Shown here: one piece after another, positions 40,367 to 50,158 of the stretch
Layout of the letters: the number at the start of each line of letters is the position of its first letter
Numbering within the stretch: the stretch's first letter is position 1
Assembly: GCF_004000745.1 (NCBI RefSeq)
Contig: NZ_BILV01000001.1
Location: 140,571-204,570, forward strand
DNA length: 64,000 bases
Direction: 5' to 3'
Source of the DNA: Paenibacillus barengoltzii NBRC 101215
GTDB taxonomy: Bacteria > Bacillota > Bacilli > Paenibacillales > Paenibacillaceae
Notes under the pieces: model-generated
Database searches by the model: none
What the model saw: only the letters and a program-made list of their open reading frames with translations
Told to the model about the DNA's origin: nothing
Made by a program: the position numbers and the translations under genes

Positions 40367-42547
40367 TTAATTGTCTTTGCCCTTACCATGTTCTTTGGGT
40401 TTACCCGCCTTTCCTTTACCTTGGGCTGCGCCTTGTTCCTTCTGGACCGAAGCCAGCTTACCGGATAAGATCATGCCGGTATCGGGCGGATTATCGCCCG
40501 AGTTCATATCCATGGTGTTCTCATCTTCCGTACCGCCGCCTTGGTCCGGGAATTGCGGCACAGGTACGGTTCCTTGCTTCGCATCGATGTACGAGATCGG
40601 GTAAGTGTCCAGCAAGACGCCGTCACGCGTCACCGTTACGTAACCGTTCTTGTTCGGCGCCAGAACCAGGTCAACCGACAGGTATTGCGGTTTGCCTACC
40701 TTTTGCGAACCCCATTCGCGCCCCTCCCCGCGAGCATCGCCGTACACGATCGTATATTTACTGATTTGGCCTTCCTGTGCAGGTGCAGCCGGTACTTGGA
40801 ACGTATAGTTAATCGCTTCCTGCGGATAGCCGGTGCTGATAAACAAGGTTACTTTTGAACCCGGTGCCACCAGATCGTCCGGGGCATAAGGCCACTGCTT
40901 CGTTACTCTGCCCGCCTCGACCTCGAAGCTCGATTCTTCTTTGATACCATCCTCTGCCAACACCAGCCCTGCGTCTCGGAGCGCTTTTTCCGCTTCCGCT
41001 TGTGTCTTGTTCACGAGGTCTGGCATTTTCACCTCAGACGGTCCCTTGCTGACCTTCAGCACGATCGTATCCGTCTCTGGGTTAAAATCCTCTCCCGCTT
41101 CCGGCGATTGGCTGAGGACATTGCCTGGCTCAATCTCGGCGTTGTTTTCCTCTACTTTCTGCACGCGGGACTCGTCTACTCCAAGATCCTTCAATTGCTG
41201 GAGCGCATCATCATAGGTTTTGCCCGTTAATGACGGCATCTTCTCCGGCGGTTTCTCCGTGCTCACCTTCAAGTCGATGACCGAACCTTCCTTGACCATC
41301 GTCCCTTCCGGCTTGCTCTGCTCATAGACGATCCCTTCGTCCACGCCTTCTTTGTATTCCCGGGTGATCTCCCCGACGGCAATCCCTTTATCGGTCAAAG
41401 TTTGGATTGCCTGTTGCTCTTCTAAGTTAAGCACGTTTGGCACAGCGACTTCAGGAACGGTCACCAAGCTCGTCACGTACCAGGCCACACCGGCTAAGGC
41501 GAGCAGGACAACCAGCGTCAGGCTGACCCAAAGCGTTGGCTTGCTCCAAGCCTTTTTCTTAGGAGCATTTTCTCGTTCCTCTGCCATCGTTGATCCGCTG
41601 TCGCGGGACAGTTTGGATGGTCCTGCTGCCGCACCTTGAGGTTGATACTGCGGACGAATCGCTGGAATGACTCGCGTGCTGTCTTCGTCATGATCATCTA
41701 TAAAGGCCAATTTCGATTCCGTTCTTCGTTCCGGCAACAAGCAGGTCTCCAGGTCGCGAAGCATCTCTTTGGCAGACTGATAGCGTTCGTTCGGATTCTT
41801 CCGCATCGATTTCAAAATGATGTTCTCCACGCTTTGCGGAATCATCGGATTCACCATGCGCGGCTCATCAAATTGCTCCTGCAAATGCTTTAAGGCTACG
41901 CTGATGGGGCTTTCCCCAAGGAACGGCAACCGACCGGTCAGCATCTGGTACAACACGATCCCCAGCGAATACAGGTCAGATTTCTCCCCGGTGGCTACAC
42001 CTTTCGCATGCTCCGGCGAGAAATAATGCACCGAGCCCACCACGGAGCCGGTTTGCGTAATGGTCGCCGACGTGACGGCACGGGCAATCCCGAAATCGGT
42101 CACTTTGACGCGTCCGTTTCGTCCAATCAAAATGTTATGCGGCTTGATATCCCGGTGAATAATTTGGTTCTGATGGGCGTGGTCCAGCGCATCGGCGATT
42201 TGCGACGCAATGCGAACGGCTTCCTCGACCTGAAGCGGGGCCCGCTCCTTAATGATTTCGTTGAGGTTCTGCCCTTCAACGTATTCCATCACGATGTAAT
42301 GAATCTCATCTTCTTGTCCAACGTCATACACGCTGACGATATTCGGGTGCGACAAGGATGCAGCAGACTGCGCTTCCCGGCGGAATCGCCGGATAAATTC
42401 CTCGTCGTTCACAAATTGTTGACGCAGCACTTTGATGGCCACGTAGCGGTTCAGCAGCAGGTCCTGCGCTTTGTAGACAAGCGCCATGCCCCCTCCGCCG
42501 ATCCTCTCGATAATTTGATAACGACCGCCCAATTCGTGTCCGATCAT
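40367..42547 (-). CDS. prkC: PASTA-domain Ser/Thr protein kinase
   Basis: A 726-residue membrane kinase. The catalytic domain (1-270) has GGGGMALVYKA, VAIKVLRQ, IIHRDIKPHNILIG and VTDFGIARA. A juxtamembrane linker is followed by one membrane helix (about 340-362) and three extracytoplasmic PASTA repeats (from VPNVLNLEEQQAIQ, MPSLTGKTYDDALQQL and MPDLVNKTQAEAEKAL). The C-terminus has a further beta-rich part and a Lys/Gly tail. PASTA repeats bind muropeptides and signal growth or germination. It overlaps prpC by ATGA. AGGAGTGG precedes ATG 42547. Confidence 0.96.
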   Translation of the reverse strand: MIGHELGGRYQIIERIGGGGMALVYKAQDLLLNRYVAIKVLRQQFVNDEEFIRRFRREAQSAASLSHPNIVSVYDVGQEDEIHYIVMEYVEGQNLNEIIKERAPLQVEEAVRIASQIADALDHAHQNQIIHRDIKPHNILIGRNGRVKVTDFGIARAVTSATITQTGSVVGSVHYFSPEHAKGVATGEKSDLYSLGIVLYQMLTGRLPFLGESPISVALKHLQEQFDEPRMVNPMIPQSVENIILKSMRKNPNERYQSAKEMLRDLETCLLPERRTESKLAFIDDHDEDSTRVIPAIRPQYQPQGAAAGPSKLSRDSGSTMAEERENAPKKKAWSKPTLWVSLTLVVLLALAGVAWYVTSLVTVPEVAVPNVLNLEEQQAIQTLTDKGIAVGEITREYKEGVDEGIVYEQSKPEGTMVKEGSVIDLKVSTEKPPEKMPSLTGKTYDDALQQLKDLGVDESRVQKVEENNAEIEPGNVLSQSPEAGEDFNPETDTIVLKVSKGPSEVKMPDLVNKTQAEAEKALRDAGLVLAEDGIKEESSFEVEAGRVTKQWPYAPDDLVAPGSKVTLFISTGYPQEAINYTFQVPAAPAQEGQISKYTIVYGDARGEGREWGSQKVGKPQYLSVDLVLAPNKNGYVTVTRDGVLLDTYPISYIDAKQGTVPVPQFPDQGGGTEDENTMDMNSGDNPPDTGMILSGKLASVQKEQGAAQGKGKAGKPKEHGKGKDN

Positions 42548-43314
42548 GAATTCCACTCCTTTTTGCCCGACCCGGCATCCTCATGTTGTTCCAGCAGAGC
42601 AACGCTAATGTTATCGTCGCCTCCTGCGTTCAGCGCCAGCTGGAGCAATTGGTCGGCCCGGCCCTGTAACCCAAGATCTTCTGATCCCAGCGTCAGAGCC
42701 ATTTGTTCCGGTGTTACGTAGTTGCTGAGACCGTCGCTGCAAAGCAGCAAAATATCCCCTGGCTCCAACGACACCCGGTTCAAGTCGACCTCAACTTGCT
42801 CATCGGTTCCCAGCGCGCGGGTTACGACATTCCGATGCGGATGCACCGTCGCCTCCTCCGCGCTGATCTGGTTGTTCTTGAGCAGCTCATTGACCAGCGA
42901 GTGGTCATCCGTCAGTTGGACGAGCTGGCCCTGCCGGAAATGGTAGGCCCGGCTGTCACCGATATGGGCGATCACGCCGTCGCGGCCTGCGAAGATCCCC
43001 GCAACAACTGTGGTGCCCATACTATGGTACTCCACATGCTCTGACGCTTTGCGGAATACGGCTTCGTTCGCGTGAAGAATTGCCTTCTTCAATTCTTCCC
43101 CGCAAGCCTCCGCCGACAACCCTGCCGGCAGCGATACCAAATCCTCGGTAATGGTATCTACCGCCATGCGGCTGGCAATGTCTCCAGCCTGATGGCCGCC
43201 CATTCCGTCCGCAACAATCGCCAGCGTGTATCCGGATTCCAGCTGGTCCACCCAGGTACAATCTTCATTGACGGAACGGACTCGTCCCACATCACTTACA
43301 AACACACAATTCAT
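42544..43314 (-). CDS. prpC: PP2C-type Ser/Thr protein phosphatase
   Basis: A 256-residue metal-dependent phosphatase that opposes PrkC. Motifs: VRSVNEDCTWV, VADGMGGHQAGDIAS, HIGDSRAYHFRQG, LLCSDGLSNYV and GGDDNISVALL, with all metal-binding Asp present. Stop and prkC start overlap (ATGA). GAGGTGAG lies upstream inside the rlmN stop region. Start could also be the GTG one codon earlier. Confidence 0.96.
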   Translation of the reverse strand: MNCVFVSDVGRVRSVNEDCTWVDQLESGYTLAIVADGMGGHQAGDIASRMAVDTITEDLVSLPAGLSAEACGEELKKAILHANEAVFRKASEHVEYHSMGTTVVAGIFAGRDGVIAHIGDSRAYHFRQGQLVQLTDDHSLVNELLKNNQISAEEATVHPHRNVVTRALGTDEQVEVDLNRVSLEPGDILLLCSDGLSNYVTPEQMALTLGSEDLGLQGRADQLLQLALNAGGDDNISVALLEQHEDAGSGKKEWNS

Positions 43315-43323
43315 CACATTCGC

Positions 43324-44370
43324 TCACCTCGCACCAGACTCCATGTGCTTCGCCCGCAATTGTCCGCAGGCAGCGGCAATATCATGGCCTTGCTCCCGGC
43401 GGATGGTCACATTGATGCCTTTATCCGCCAATACGCGCTGAAACTTAAAAATATCATTACGCGACGTTCTCACATACTTACGCTCCGGCACATAGTTGAC
43501 TGGAATCAAATTGACGTGGCAAAGCATATCCTTGATCACGTCGGCCAGTTCCTCCGCATGCTCCGGCTGGTCATTCACCCCGCCGATCAGCGCGTACTCG
43601 AACGTAATGCGGCGGCCGGTTTTGGCAATGTAATAACGGAGCGCCTCCATCACGTCGTCAAACGGAAAGCGCCGGTTGACCGGCATCAACTTCGAGCGGA
43701 GCGCATCATTTGGCGCATGGATCGAAATCGCCAAGTTAATTTGCGTGTTCTCGTCCGCAAACCGATAAATGTTCGGGACAATCCCGCTCGTTGATACAGT
43801 AATATGCCGTTGTCCGATGTTCAAGCCCTTTTCATGGATCATAATCCGCAAAAATTTCATCGTGGCATCATAATTTTCAAAGGGCTCGCCGGTTCCCATA
43901 ATCACGATACTGCTGACGCGTTCGCCTTTGGCGTCCAAAATTTTTTGCGCCTGCACGACCTGGGCGACAATTTCTCCCGCCGTCAAATTCCGCTTCAGCC
44001 CCCCTAATGTCGAGGCACAAAACGTACAGCCGACCTTACAGCCGACCTGGGTGGTCACGCAGATGCTGTTGCCATAGTTATGCTTCATGATGACCGTTTC
44101 AATAGCATGATCATCATGCAGCCCGAACAGGAACTTCACCGTTCCGTCCTTAGATTCCAGCTTCGTAATCTCCTGCAGCGTAACGAACGCAAATTCGTCA
44201 TTTAGCTTCTGCCGAAGCGCCTTGGACAGGTTGGTCATCTCATCGAAGGAGCTGACGCGCTTGACGTACAGCCAATCAAAGATCTGCCCGCCGCGAAACG
44301 CGGGTTCTCCCTGCGATACGGCCCATTCCTGTAATTCTTCCAACGTATAATCATATATAAAAGGTTTCAT
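43324..44370 (-). CDS. rlmN: Dual-specificity 23S rRNA/tRNA adenine-C2 methyltransferase
   Basis: A 348-residue radical SAM enzyme. The cluster motif CxxxCxxC is in [17 protein letters not shown]. The two methylating cysteines fit Cys in [10 protein letters not shown] near the C-terminus and the region around [12 protein letters not shown]. It methylates A2503 of 23S rRNA and A37 of some tRNAs. ATG 44370 (MKPFIYDY) is chosen with AGGTGTG upstream. It lies 9 bp before prpC. Confidence 0.96.
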   Translation of the reverse strand: MKPFIYDYTLEELQEWAVSQGEPAFRGGQIFDWLYVKRVSSFDEMTNLSKALRQKLNDEFAFVTLQEITKLESKDGTVKFLFGLHDDHAIETVIMKHNYGNSICVTTQVGCKVGCTFCASTLGGLKRNLTAGEIVAQVVQAQKILDAKGERVSSIVIMGTGEPFENYDATMKFLRIMIHEKGLNIGQRHITVSTSGIVPNIYRFADENTQINLAISIHAPNDALRSKLMPVNRRFPFDDVMEALRYYIAKTGRRITFEYALIGGVNDQPEHAEELADVIKDMLCHVNLIPVNYVPERKYVRTSRNDIFKFQRVLADKGINVTIRREQGHDIAAACGQLRAKHMESGAR

Positions 44371-44476
44371 CTTCACACACCTGTCCATCTCGATTTTGAA
44401 AAGTTACCCACTCATTCTTCCCATTTTATCATAAATTGGCTTCCGACTAAAGTCGAGCTTCCGACAGCAGCGGCGC

Positions 44477-44520
44477 AAAAAGGCCAAGCCCGCCGTTTCA
44501 AACGGCTGCTTGACCTTGGC
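44477..44520 (-). terminator. Terminator-like hairpin between rsmB and rlmN
   Basis: On the minus strand GCCGTTT/AAACGGC with flanking AAGC/GCTT pairs is followed by GGCCTTTTTGCG. It would separate the rsmB transcript from the rlmN-rpe one, at least in part. Confidence 0.7.
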
Positions 44521-44523
44521 ATG

Positions 44524-46044
44524 TCAATTCTTCTCTATCAACTTCCTGCGAAGTCGGACAATATAAAACCCATCTGAGTGAGCGTCCTGCGGCAAAATCT
44601 GCAGGCCAGCCTCGACTCGCCCAGCGGCAGCTGCCAAAGCACCACGTTCCTCCCAGCTGATCAGCTCATCCGCCAGCTCGAATTCCGGATGGCGGCTCAG
44701 GAAGGAGGCAACCATCTCGGCATTTTCGCGCGGCTCAATCGTGCAAGTGCTGTAGACCAGCAAGCCGCCCGGCTTGAGCAGCCCGCTCACCGAATCGAGC
44801 AGTGCATTCTGGATGCCGGTAATCTCCGTGATGTCCTCCGGCGTCTTCGCCCACTTCAAATCCGGCTTGCGGCGAATCACGCCAAGTCCGGAACAAGGAG
44901 CGTCCAGCAATATTCGGTCGAAGGAAGCGGCCTCCAGCCGCTCCGCGAGCTTCAGAGCGTCGCCTGACAACGTATCGACGTTGTCCAGCCCCAGCCGCTT
45001 GGCATGGTCCTCGATCAGCTTCGCCTTGTGCGGATGGATGTCGTTCGCCAGCACCCGGCCGCGGCCTTTCATGATCTCAGCGATATGGCATGTCTTGCCG
45101 CCAGGCGCAGCGCAGCAGTCCAGTACATTCATCCCTGGCTGCGGATCCAACGCTTCGGCAACCAGCATGGAGCTTTCGTCTTGAACGGAAATCAAGCCTT
45201 CCCGGTACCAGAAGGTCAGCGCCATATTGCCGCCGCTGTGAACAACGATGCCGTCCGGGGAGATCGGCGAGGCCGAGGCTCGCAACCCTTGCTCCTCCAT
45301 GAGGCGCAACACCTCGTCCCGACTCGCTCTCGTGCGATTAACCCGAACGCTGACCGAAGGCGGCTCATTGTTGGCACGGCAGATCGCCTCTGCGGCAGAT
45401 TCGCCGTATTGCCGGATCCAGAGCGCCACCATCCATTCCGGGTGCGAATGCTCCAGGGCAATGCGCTGCACAGGGGCCAGTCCCTCCGGTAAATGCAACT
45501 CCTCTTTGCGGCGCAGCACGTTGCGAAGCACGCCGTTCACCATGCCGGATATCCCCTGATGCCCCTTGCGTTTCGCCAGGTTCACCGCTTCGTTCACAGC
45601 GGCATGCGGAGGGATCCTGTCCAGATATTGCAGCTGATAGAAGCTAAGTCGAAGCAGATTACGCACCCAAGGCGCTAATTTTGCGAGCCCCTTCGTCACA
45701 AACTGTTCGAGAAAATAATCGATCGTGTTCAACCGCTGTATGGTGCCGTAGACGAGCTCGGTAGCCAGGCCTGCGTCCGGCCCGGTTAATCCGGACCTTT
45801 GCAGCGCTCCATTCAGCAGTAAATTGCTGTAGGCTCCTTCCTGCTCAACGGCGGTCAGCACCTCAAGCGCTACGCTGCGGGCCGATGCAGCCGTCTGATT
45901 TCGGCCGCCCCCGCGGGATGAAGGCGTGCCAGACGGCTTATTTACTCCCCCGCTGCGGCTGGCTTGTCCAGCTGTTTTCGCGCCGGTTCCAGGTCCTTTG
46001 CCACCGCCCGAGCCTGAACCCGGCCGCTTTTCGGTGCCGCTCAT
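44524..46044 (-). CDS. rsmB: 16S rRNA m5C967 methyltransferase
   Basis: A 506-residue protein with a Gly/Ser-rich N-terminal extension of about 50 residues, an NusB-like RNA-binding domain (about 55-190) and a SAM methyltransferase domain. Motifs: LDCCAAPGGKTCHIAE, the DAPCSGLGVIRRKPDLKW motif IV with Cys, and YSTCTIEPRENAEMV with the catalytic Cys. Start overlaps the fmt stop (ATGA). The low-complexity extension is longer than usual for the family. Confidence 0.95.
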   Translation of the reverse strand: MSGTEKRPGSGSGGGKGPGTGAKTAGQASRSGGVNKPSGTPSSRGGGRNQTAASARSVALEVLTAVEQEGAYSNLLLNGALQRSGLTGPDAGLATELVYGTIQRLNTIDYFLEQFVTKGLAKLAPWVRNLLRLSFYQLQYLDRIPPHAAVNEAVNLAKRKGHQGISGMVNGVLRNVLRRKEELHLPEGLAPVQRIALEHSHPEWMVALWIRQYGESAAEAICRANNEPPSVSVRVNRTRASRDEVLRLMEEQGLRASASPISPDGIVVHSGGNMALTFWYREGLISVQDESSMLVAEALDPQPGMNVLDCCAAPGGKTCHIAEIMKGRGRVLANDIHPHKAKLIEDHAKRLGLDNVDTLSGDALKLAERLEAASFDRILLDAPCSGLGVIRRKPDLKWAKTPEDITEITGIQNALLDSVSGLLKPGGLLVYSTCTIEPRENAEMVASFLSRHPEFELADELISWEERGALAAAAGRVEAGLQILPQDAHSDGFYIVRLRRKLIEKN

Positions 46045-46994
46045 GACAAGACCGTCCCAACTTGCATTACGCCGCCGCGAATGAAATCGCCGGCCTCCAT
46101 CGCCTTCTTACCAGCGGGCTGCACCCGGGTCAGCCATACCGCGCCGTCCCCGGTTTTCACTTTGATGCCCTGCGCCGATAGCTCCAGCACCGTCCCCGGC
46201 GCGGGTTCAGATGCCTTACCATTCGCAGAGGCACCTGTCTCCGCAGGTTTGGCCACCGCCCAAACCTTAAAGACCTCGCCGTTCCAGGTTGTAAACCCGC
46301 CGGCAAAAGGCACCAGTCCCCGCACGCGATCATAAATTTGCCGCGAGGTCGCGCTCCAATCGATGCGCTCATCCTCCCGCGTCAAATTTGGTGCATAGGT
46401 CGCTTCCGCATCGTTCTGCGGAATCCGGTCTGCCTTGCCGTCAAGGATCAACGGCAGCTGCTCCAGCAGCAGTCGTGCCCCGGCTTCGCTCAGCTTCTCG
46501 AACAACGTCCCCGACGTATCCTCATCGTCGATCGGCACCACCGTCTTGGCGATCATATCGCCGGTATCAAGCCCCTCAGCCATGTACATCAGGGTGATGC
46601 CCGTTTCTTTCTCGCCGTTAATAATCGCCCGCTGGATCGGCGCTCCGCCGCGGTATTTCGGCAGCAGCGAGCCGTGTACGTTCAGGCAGCCGTACTTCGG
46701 CAGATCGAGCACGCCCTTCGGCAAAATTTGACCGTACGCTGCAGTGACGATCAAGTCAGGCTGCAAAGCGGCGACCTCCGCCACCGCCTCCGGCGCACGC
46801 ATCCGCGTCGGCTGCAGCACCGGAAGCCCATGACGCAAAGCGGCTTCCTTGACCGGCGTTGGCGTCAGCACTTTTTTGCGCCCCTGCGGCCGATCCGGCT
46901 GCGTGACCACGCCTACGACGTTGTATCCTTCGCGCAGCAGTCCTTCCAGCGAAGGCACCGCAAACGCCGGCGTCCCCATAAATACGATATTCAT
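46041..46994 (-). CDS. fmt: Methionyl-tRNA formyltransferase
   Basis: A 317-residue enzyme. The N-terminal Rossmann domain starts MNIVFMGTPAFAVPSLEGLL and has the folate-binding HGSLLPKYRGGAPIQRAIINGE and DTGDMI motifs. The C-terminal OB-like domain (about 210-317) binds tRNA. It formylates initiator Met-tRNA. AAGGAG is about 13 bp upstream of ATG 46994, a little far. It forms the def-fmt pair and is coupled to rsmB by overlap. Confidence 0.96.
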   Translation of the reverse strand: MNIVFMGTPAFAVPSLEGLLREGYNVVGVVTQPDRPQGRKKVLTPTPVKEAALRHGLPVLQPTRMRAPEAVAEVAALQPDLIVTAAYGQILPKGVLDLPKYGCLNVHGSLLPKYRGGAPIQRAIINGEKETGITLMYMAEGLDTGDMIAKTVVPIDDEDTSGTLFEKLSEAGARLLLEQLPLILDGKADRIPQNDAEATYAPNLTREDERIDWSATSRQIYDRVRGLVPFAGGFTTWNGEVFKVWAVAKPAETGASANGKASEPAPGTVLELSAQGIKVKTGDGAVWLTRVQPAGKKAMEAGDFIRGGVMQVGTVLS

Positions 46995-47004
46995 CGGGCG
47001 CTGT

Positions 47005-47487
47005 TCACTCCTTCTCTTCACCCTCAGGGGTAATTTCGTACACTCTTTCCGCAATGTCCGTATACAATACACCATTGAGATGGTCGATTTCATGCTGGAA
47101 CGCGCGCGCTAGCAGATCGGAGCCCGTATAAGTCACTTCATTGCCGTTGCGGTCCAGTCCCTTCACGGTAACGGTCATAGCACGGCGAACATCCCCGCGA
47201 TATCCCGGAATACTGAGGCAGCCTTCCGGCCCGAATTGCTCACCTTCCTTGGACACGATCTCGGGATTGATCAACTCAATCAGTCCGTGCTCATCGCCGA
47301 CATCAACCACGATCACCCGCTTGAGGATGCCGATTTGCGGCGCAGCCAGACCTACGCCCTCCGCGTCATACATCGTATCCGCCATATCCGTCAACAGTTT
47401 TTGAATATTCGGCGTAATCTTCTTCACTTCTTTAGCTACCTGATGTAGCACTTCATCCGGTTCCTTCACAATAATCCGAATCGCCAT
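47005..47487 (-). CDS. def: Peptide deformylase
   Basis: A 160-residue metalloprotease with all three motifs: GVGLAAPQIG, EGCLSIPG and QHEIDHLNG, giving Cys and two His as Fe ligands and the catalytic Glu. It removes the formyl group from nascent chains and lies next to fmt and about 100 bp after priA. AGGGAGTGCCATC precedes ATG 47487. A normal type 1 deformylase length. Confidence 0.97.
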   Translation of the reverse strand: MAIRIIVKEPDEVLHQVAKEVKKITPNIQKLLTDMADTMYDAEGVGLAAPQIGILKRVIVVDVGDEHGLIELINPEIVSKEGEQFGPEGCLSIPGYRGDVRRAMTVTVKGLDRNGNEVTYTGSDLLARAFQHEIDHLNGVLYTDIAERVYEITPEGEEKE

Positions 47488-47593
47488 GATGGCACTCCCT
47501 TTCCCGTCATCACTTTCATAGTTTCTCTTGCTCTTTCCCTATTTTATCCCAAATATATGCTAGCGGATGAAAAATGGATCATTTCTTCCGTGC

Positions 47594-50158
47594 TTACATC
47601 AGCATTTGCGGATCGACATCGATACTGATCTGAAGCATTGCATCGCGCCATTGGTCCAGCGTTGCCGCGGCCGTCTCCCGGACCAGGCCTACCGCATCAA
47701 GATCACCGCGGTATTTCACCATGCATTGGATCCGATAACGGTTCTTAATTCGCGGGATCGGCGAAGCGACCGGGCCAAGTATATCCAACGCCGCCGGCAC
47801 GAACCGATCTAGGCTGCCGAACCATCCCTGGCGTTGAGCTTTTGCCCGCAGATCGCCGGCAAAATTTTCAGCCATGCGCAGCAGCAGCGGCAGCTTCTCA
47901 TGCGACAGCGTAACCAGGATCAACCGGCTGTACGGCGGATAATGCATCGTCTTGCGCGTCTTCAGCTCCTCGCGGACAAACGATAAATAGTCGTGGCCGC
48001 TGGCATGAATAATCGAATAATGCTCTGGCATATAAGACTGGATAAATACCTCACCGGGCAGTTGGTGCCGCCCTGCACGCCCGGCAACCTGCGTGAGCAG
48101 CTGGAACGTCTTCTCCGCCGACCGGAAATCCGGGAAATTCAGCGCCGTATCCGCCGCGATGACGCCGACCAGCGTCACATCAGGAAAATCCAGCCCCTTC
48201 GCAACCATCTGCGTGCCTAGCAGGACATCGCCCTTTTTCTCGCGGAACGCCTGCAGCAGCTTCTCATGGGCGCCTTTTTCGCTAGTGGTATCGACGTCCA
48301 TGCGAATGACGCGGATGCCGGGAAACAGCTTGGCCAGCTCACCTTCCACCCGCTGGGTTCCGGTACCGAAGTAACGGATATGCTCGCTGCCGCATTCCGG
48401 GCACACAGAGGGCGCGACTTCCGCATAACCGCAATAATGACAACGCAGGTTGTTTGACTTCTGATGATACGTGAGCGAGATGTCGCAATTCGGACAACTT
48501 GCCACATACCCGCAGGTCCGGCACATGACAAACGTCGAATATCCCCGCCGGTTCAGCAGCAGCACGGTTTGCTCCCCGCGCTCCAGCCGGGCGGCGATGC
48601 CTTGATGCAGCGCGCGGCTGAACATCGAGCGATTGCCTTCCTTCAGCTCTTCACGCATATCGACGATTTGCACGCCGGGCAGCCGGCTGCCAGCCGGACG
48701 CTGCTTCATCTCCAGCAGAATCGGGGCAAACTCCCCGTACTCGCCGCCTCCGGAACGCGCCGCGTGGTAGCTTTCCAGCGACGGCGTGGCCGAACCTAGA
48801 ATCACGGCAGCCCCATGCTGGCGGGCCCGTCTCACCGCTACGTCGCGGGCATGGTATTTTGGCGTTTCCTCTTGCTTATAGGAGGTTTCATGCTCTTCGT
48901 CCATTACGATCAGCCCAAGCTTGCTGAACGGGGCGAAGATCGCCGAGCGTGCGCCAATCGCCACTTCGACGCGGCCTTCGCGGATTTTACGCCATTCGTC
49001 GTACCGTTCGCCGGTGGACAAGCGGCTGTGCAGTACCGCCACCTTCGCGCCGAAGCGCCCCTTAAATCGTTCGACCATTTGCGGGGTCAGCGAAATTTCC
49101 GGCACGAGGACGATCGCCTGGCGACCCGAAGCAATGCAGCGTTCGATCGTCTGCAAGTACACTTCGGTTTTGCCGCTGCCCGTCACACCGTGCAGCAAGA
49201 ACACTTCATGCCGCTGAGCGTCCAGCGTTTCCGCAAGACGTTGGTAAACCAACTCCTGCTCCGGCGTGCGCGGCAGCGGCTCACTGCGCTGGAAGCGCCG
49301 GCCTTGGTACGGATCGCGGAACACCTCGACATCCTCGATGACGGCAAATCCCTTCTCCGCCAGCTTCTTCACAGTACCGGCGGTTACCTGCAGCGCCTGC
49401 AGAACGTCTTGAAGCGACTGCGGCAACCCCACCTCCAGCAGGTATTGCAATACTTCCTTTTGCCGACGCGCCTGCGGGCCAAACGACGCGAGCGCCTCCT
49501 GCGCCGCCTCGCCGCTGACTGCGGCAGCAACGGTTTTGACCGTCTTCTTGCGCACCTTGTCCTTGATCGCCTGGCTTTCCGTCAGCACGCCCCGGGCTAA
49601 CATATCTTTAATGAGGCCGGCAGCCTCCGGATATTTAGCACCTAGCTGATTCATCGTGACGGTGTCGGAAGCTCGGACGAAACGTAAAATTTCCTCTTCC
49701 GCCGGCGTGAGTAAATGCGATAAGGTGAAGTCATTGGTTTCGCCTTCTACCCGTCCAACCGCCCCGGTCAACGCCCCTTCTTCAGCGGCGTCATCCGCCG
49801 CGCGAATATACCGCTCCGCCTTGCCCTTCAGCGCCGCCGGAATCATCGCTTGCAGCGCGGCAATGAGACTGCAGGCATATTTCCGGCTCATCCATTCCGC
49901 TAATTCCACCAGGTCCGGCGGCAGCGGCGGCATCATGTCAAGCAGCTCCTGAATCGGCTTCATCCGCGCCGGGTCCATCTCCGGCTGCTCATGTAAGGAC
50001 ACGACAAAGCCCTGAACCGTACGGCGCCCAAACGGAACACCCACCCGGCTGCCCACCTCGATCCAGCCAGCCATCGATTCAGGGATTAAATAGTCAAAAG
50101 GCCGGTCGGTTTCCCGGCTCGGCACATCAACAATCACTTTGGCCATACGGTAGGTCAT
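47594..50158 (-). CDS. priA: Primosomal replication restart helicase PriA
   Basis: An 854-residue helicase. The N-terminal DNA-binding domain starts AKVIVDVPSRETDRPFDYLIP. Walker A is GVTGSGKTEVYL and DEEH is in VMDEEHETSYKQ. The zinc-binding cysteines are CRTCGYVASCPNCDI and CHYCGYAEV..SVCPECGS. A C-terminal domain follows. It reloads the replisome at forks. ATG 50158 overlaps the coaBC stop (ATGA). Slightly longer than the B. subtilis protein. Confidence 0.97.
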   Translation of the reverse strand: MTYRMAKVIVDVPSRETDRPFDYLIPESMAGWIEVGSRVGVPFGRRTVQGFVVSLHEQPEMDPARMKPIQELLDMMPPLPPDLVELAEWMSRKYACSLIAALQAMIPAALKGKAERYIRAADDAAEEGALTGAVGRVEGETNDFTLSHLLTPAEEEILRFVRASDTVTMNQLGAKYPEAAGLIKDMLARGVLTESQAIKDKVRKKTVKTVAAAVSGEAAQEALASFGPQARRQKEVLQYLLEVGLPQSLQDVLQALQVTAGTVKKLAEKGFAVIEDVEVFRDPYQGRRFQRSEPLPRTPEQELVYQRLAETLDAQRHEVFLLHGVTGSGKTEVYLQTIERCIASGRQAIVLVPEISLTPQMVERFKGRFGAKVAVLHSRLSTGERYDEWRKIREGRVEVAIGARSAIFAPFSKLGLIVMDEEHETSYKQEETPKYHARDVAVRRARQHGAAVILGSATPSLESYHAARSGGGEYGEFAPILLEMKQRPAGSRLPGVQIVDMREELKEGNRSMFSRALHQGIAARLERGEQTVLLLNRRGYSTFVMCRTCGYVASCPNCDISLTYHQKSNNLRCHYCGYAEVAPSVCPECGSEHIRYFGTGTQRVEGELAKLFPGIRVIRMDVDTTSEKGAHEKLLQAFREKKGDVLLGTQMVAKGLDFPDVTLVGVIAADTALNFPDFRSAEKTFQLLTQVAGRAGRHQLPGEVFIQSYMPEHYSIIHASGHDYLSFVREELKTRKTMHYPPYSRLILVTLSHEKLPLLLRMAENFAGDLRAKAQRQGWFGSLDRFVPAALDILGPVASPIPRIKNRYRIQCMVKYRGDLDAVGLVRETAAATLDQWRDAMLQISIDVDPQMLM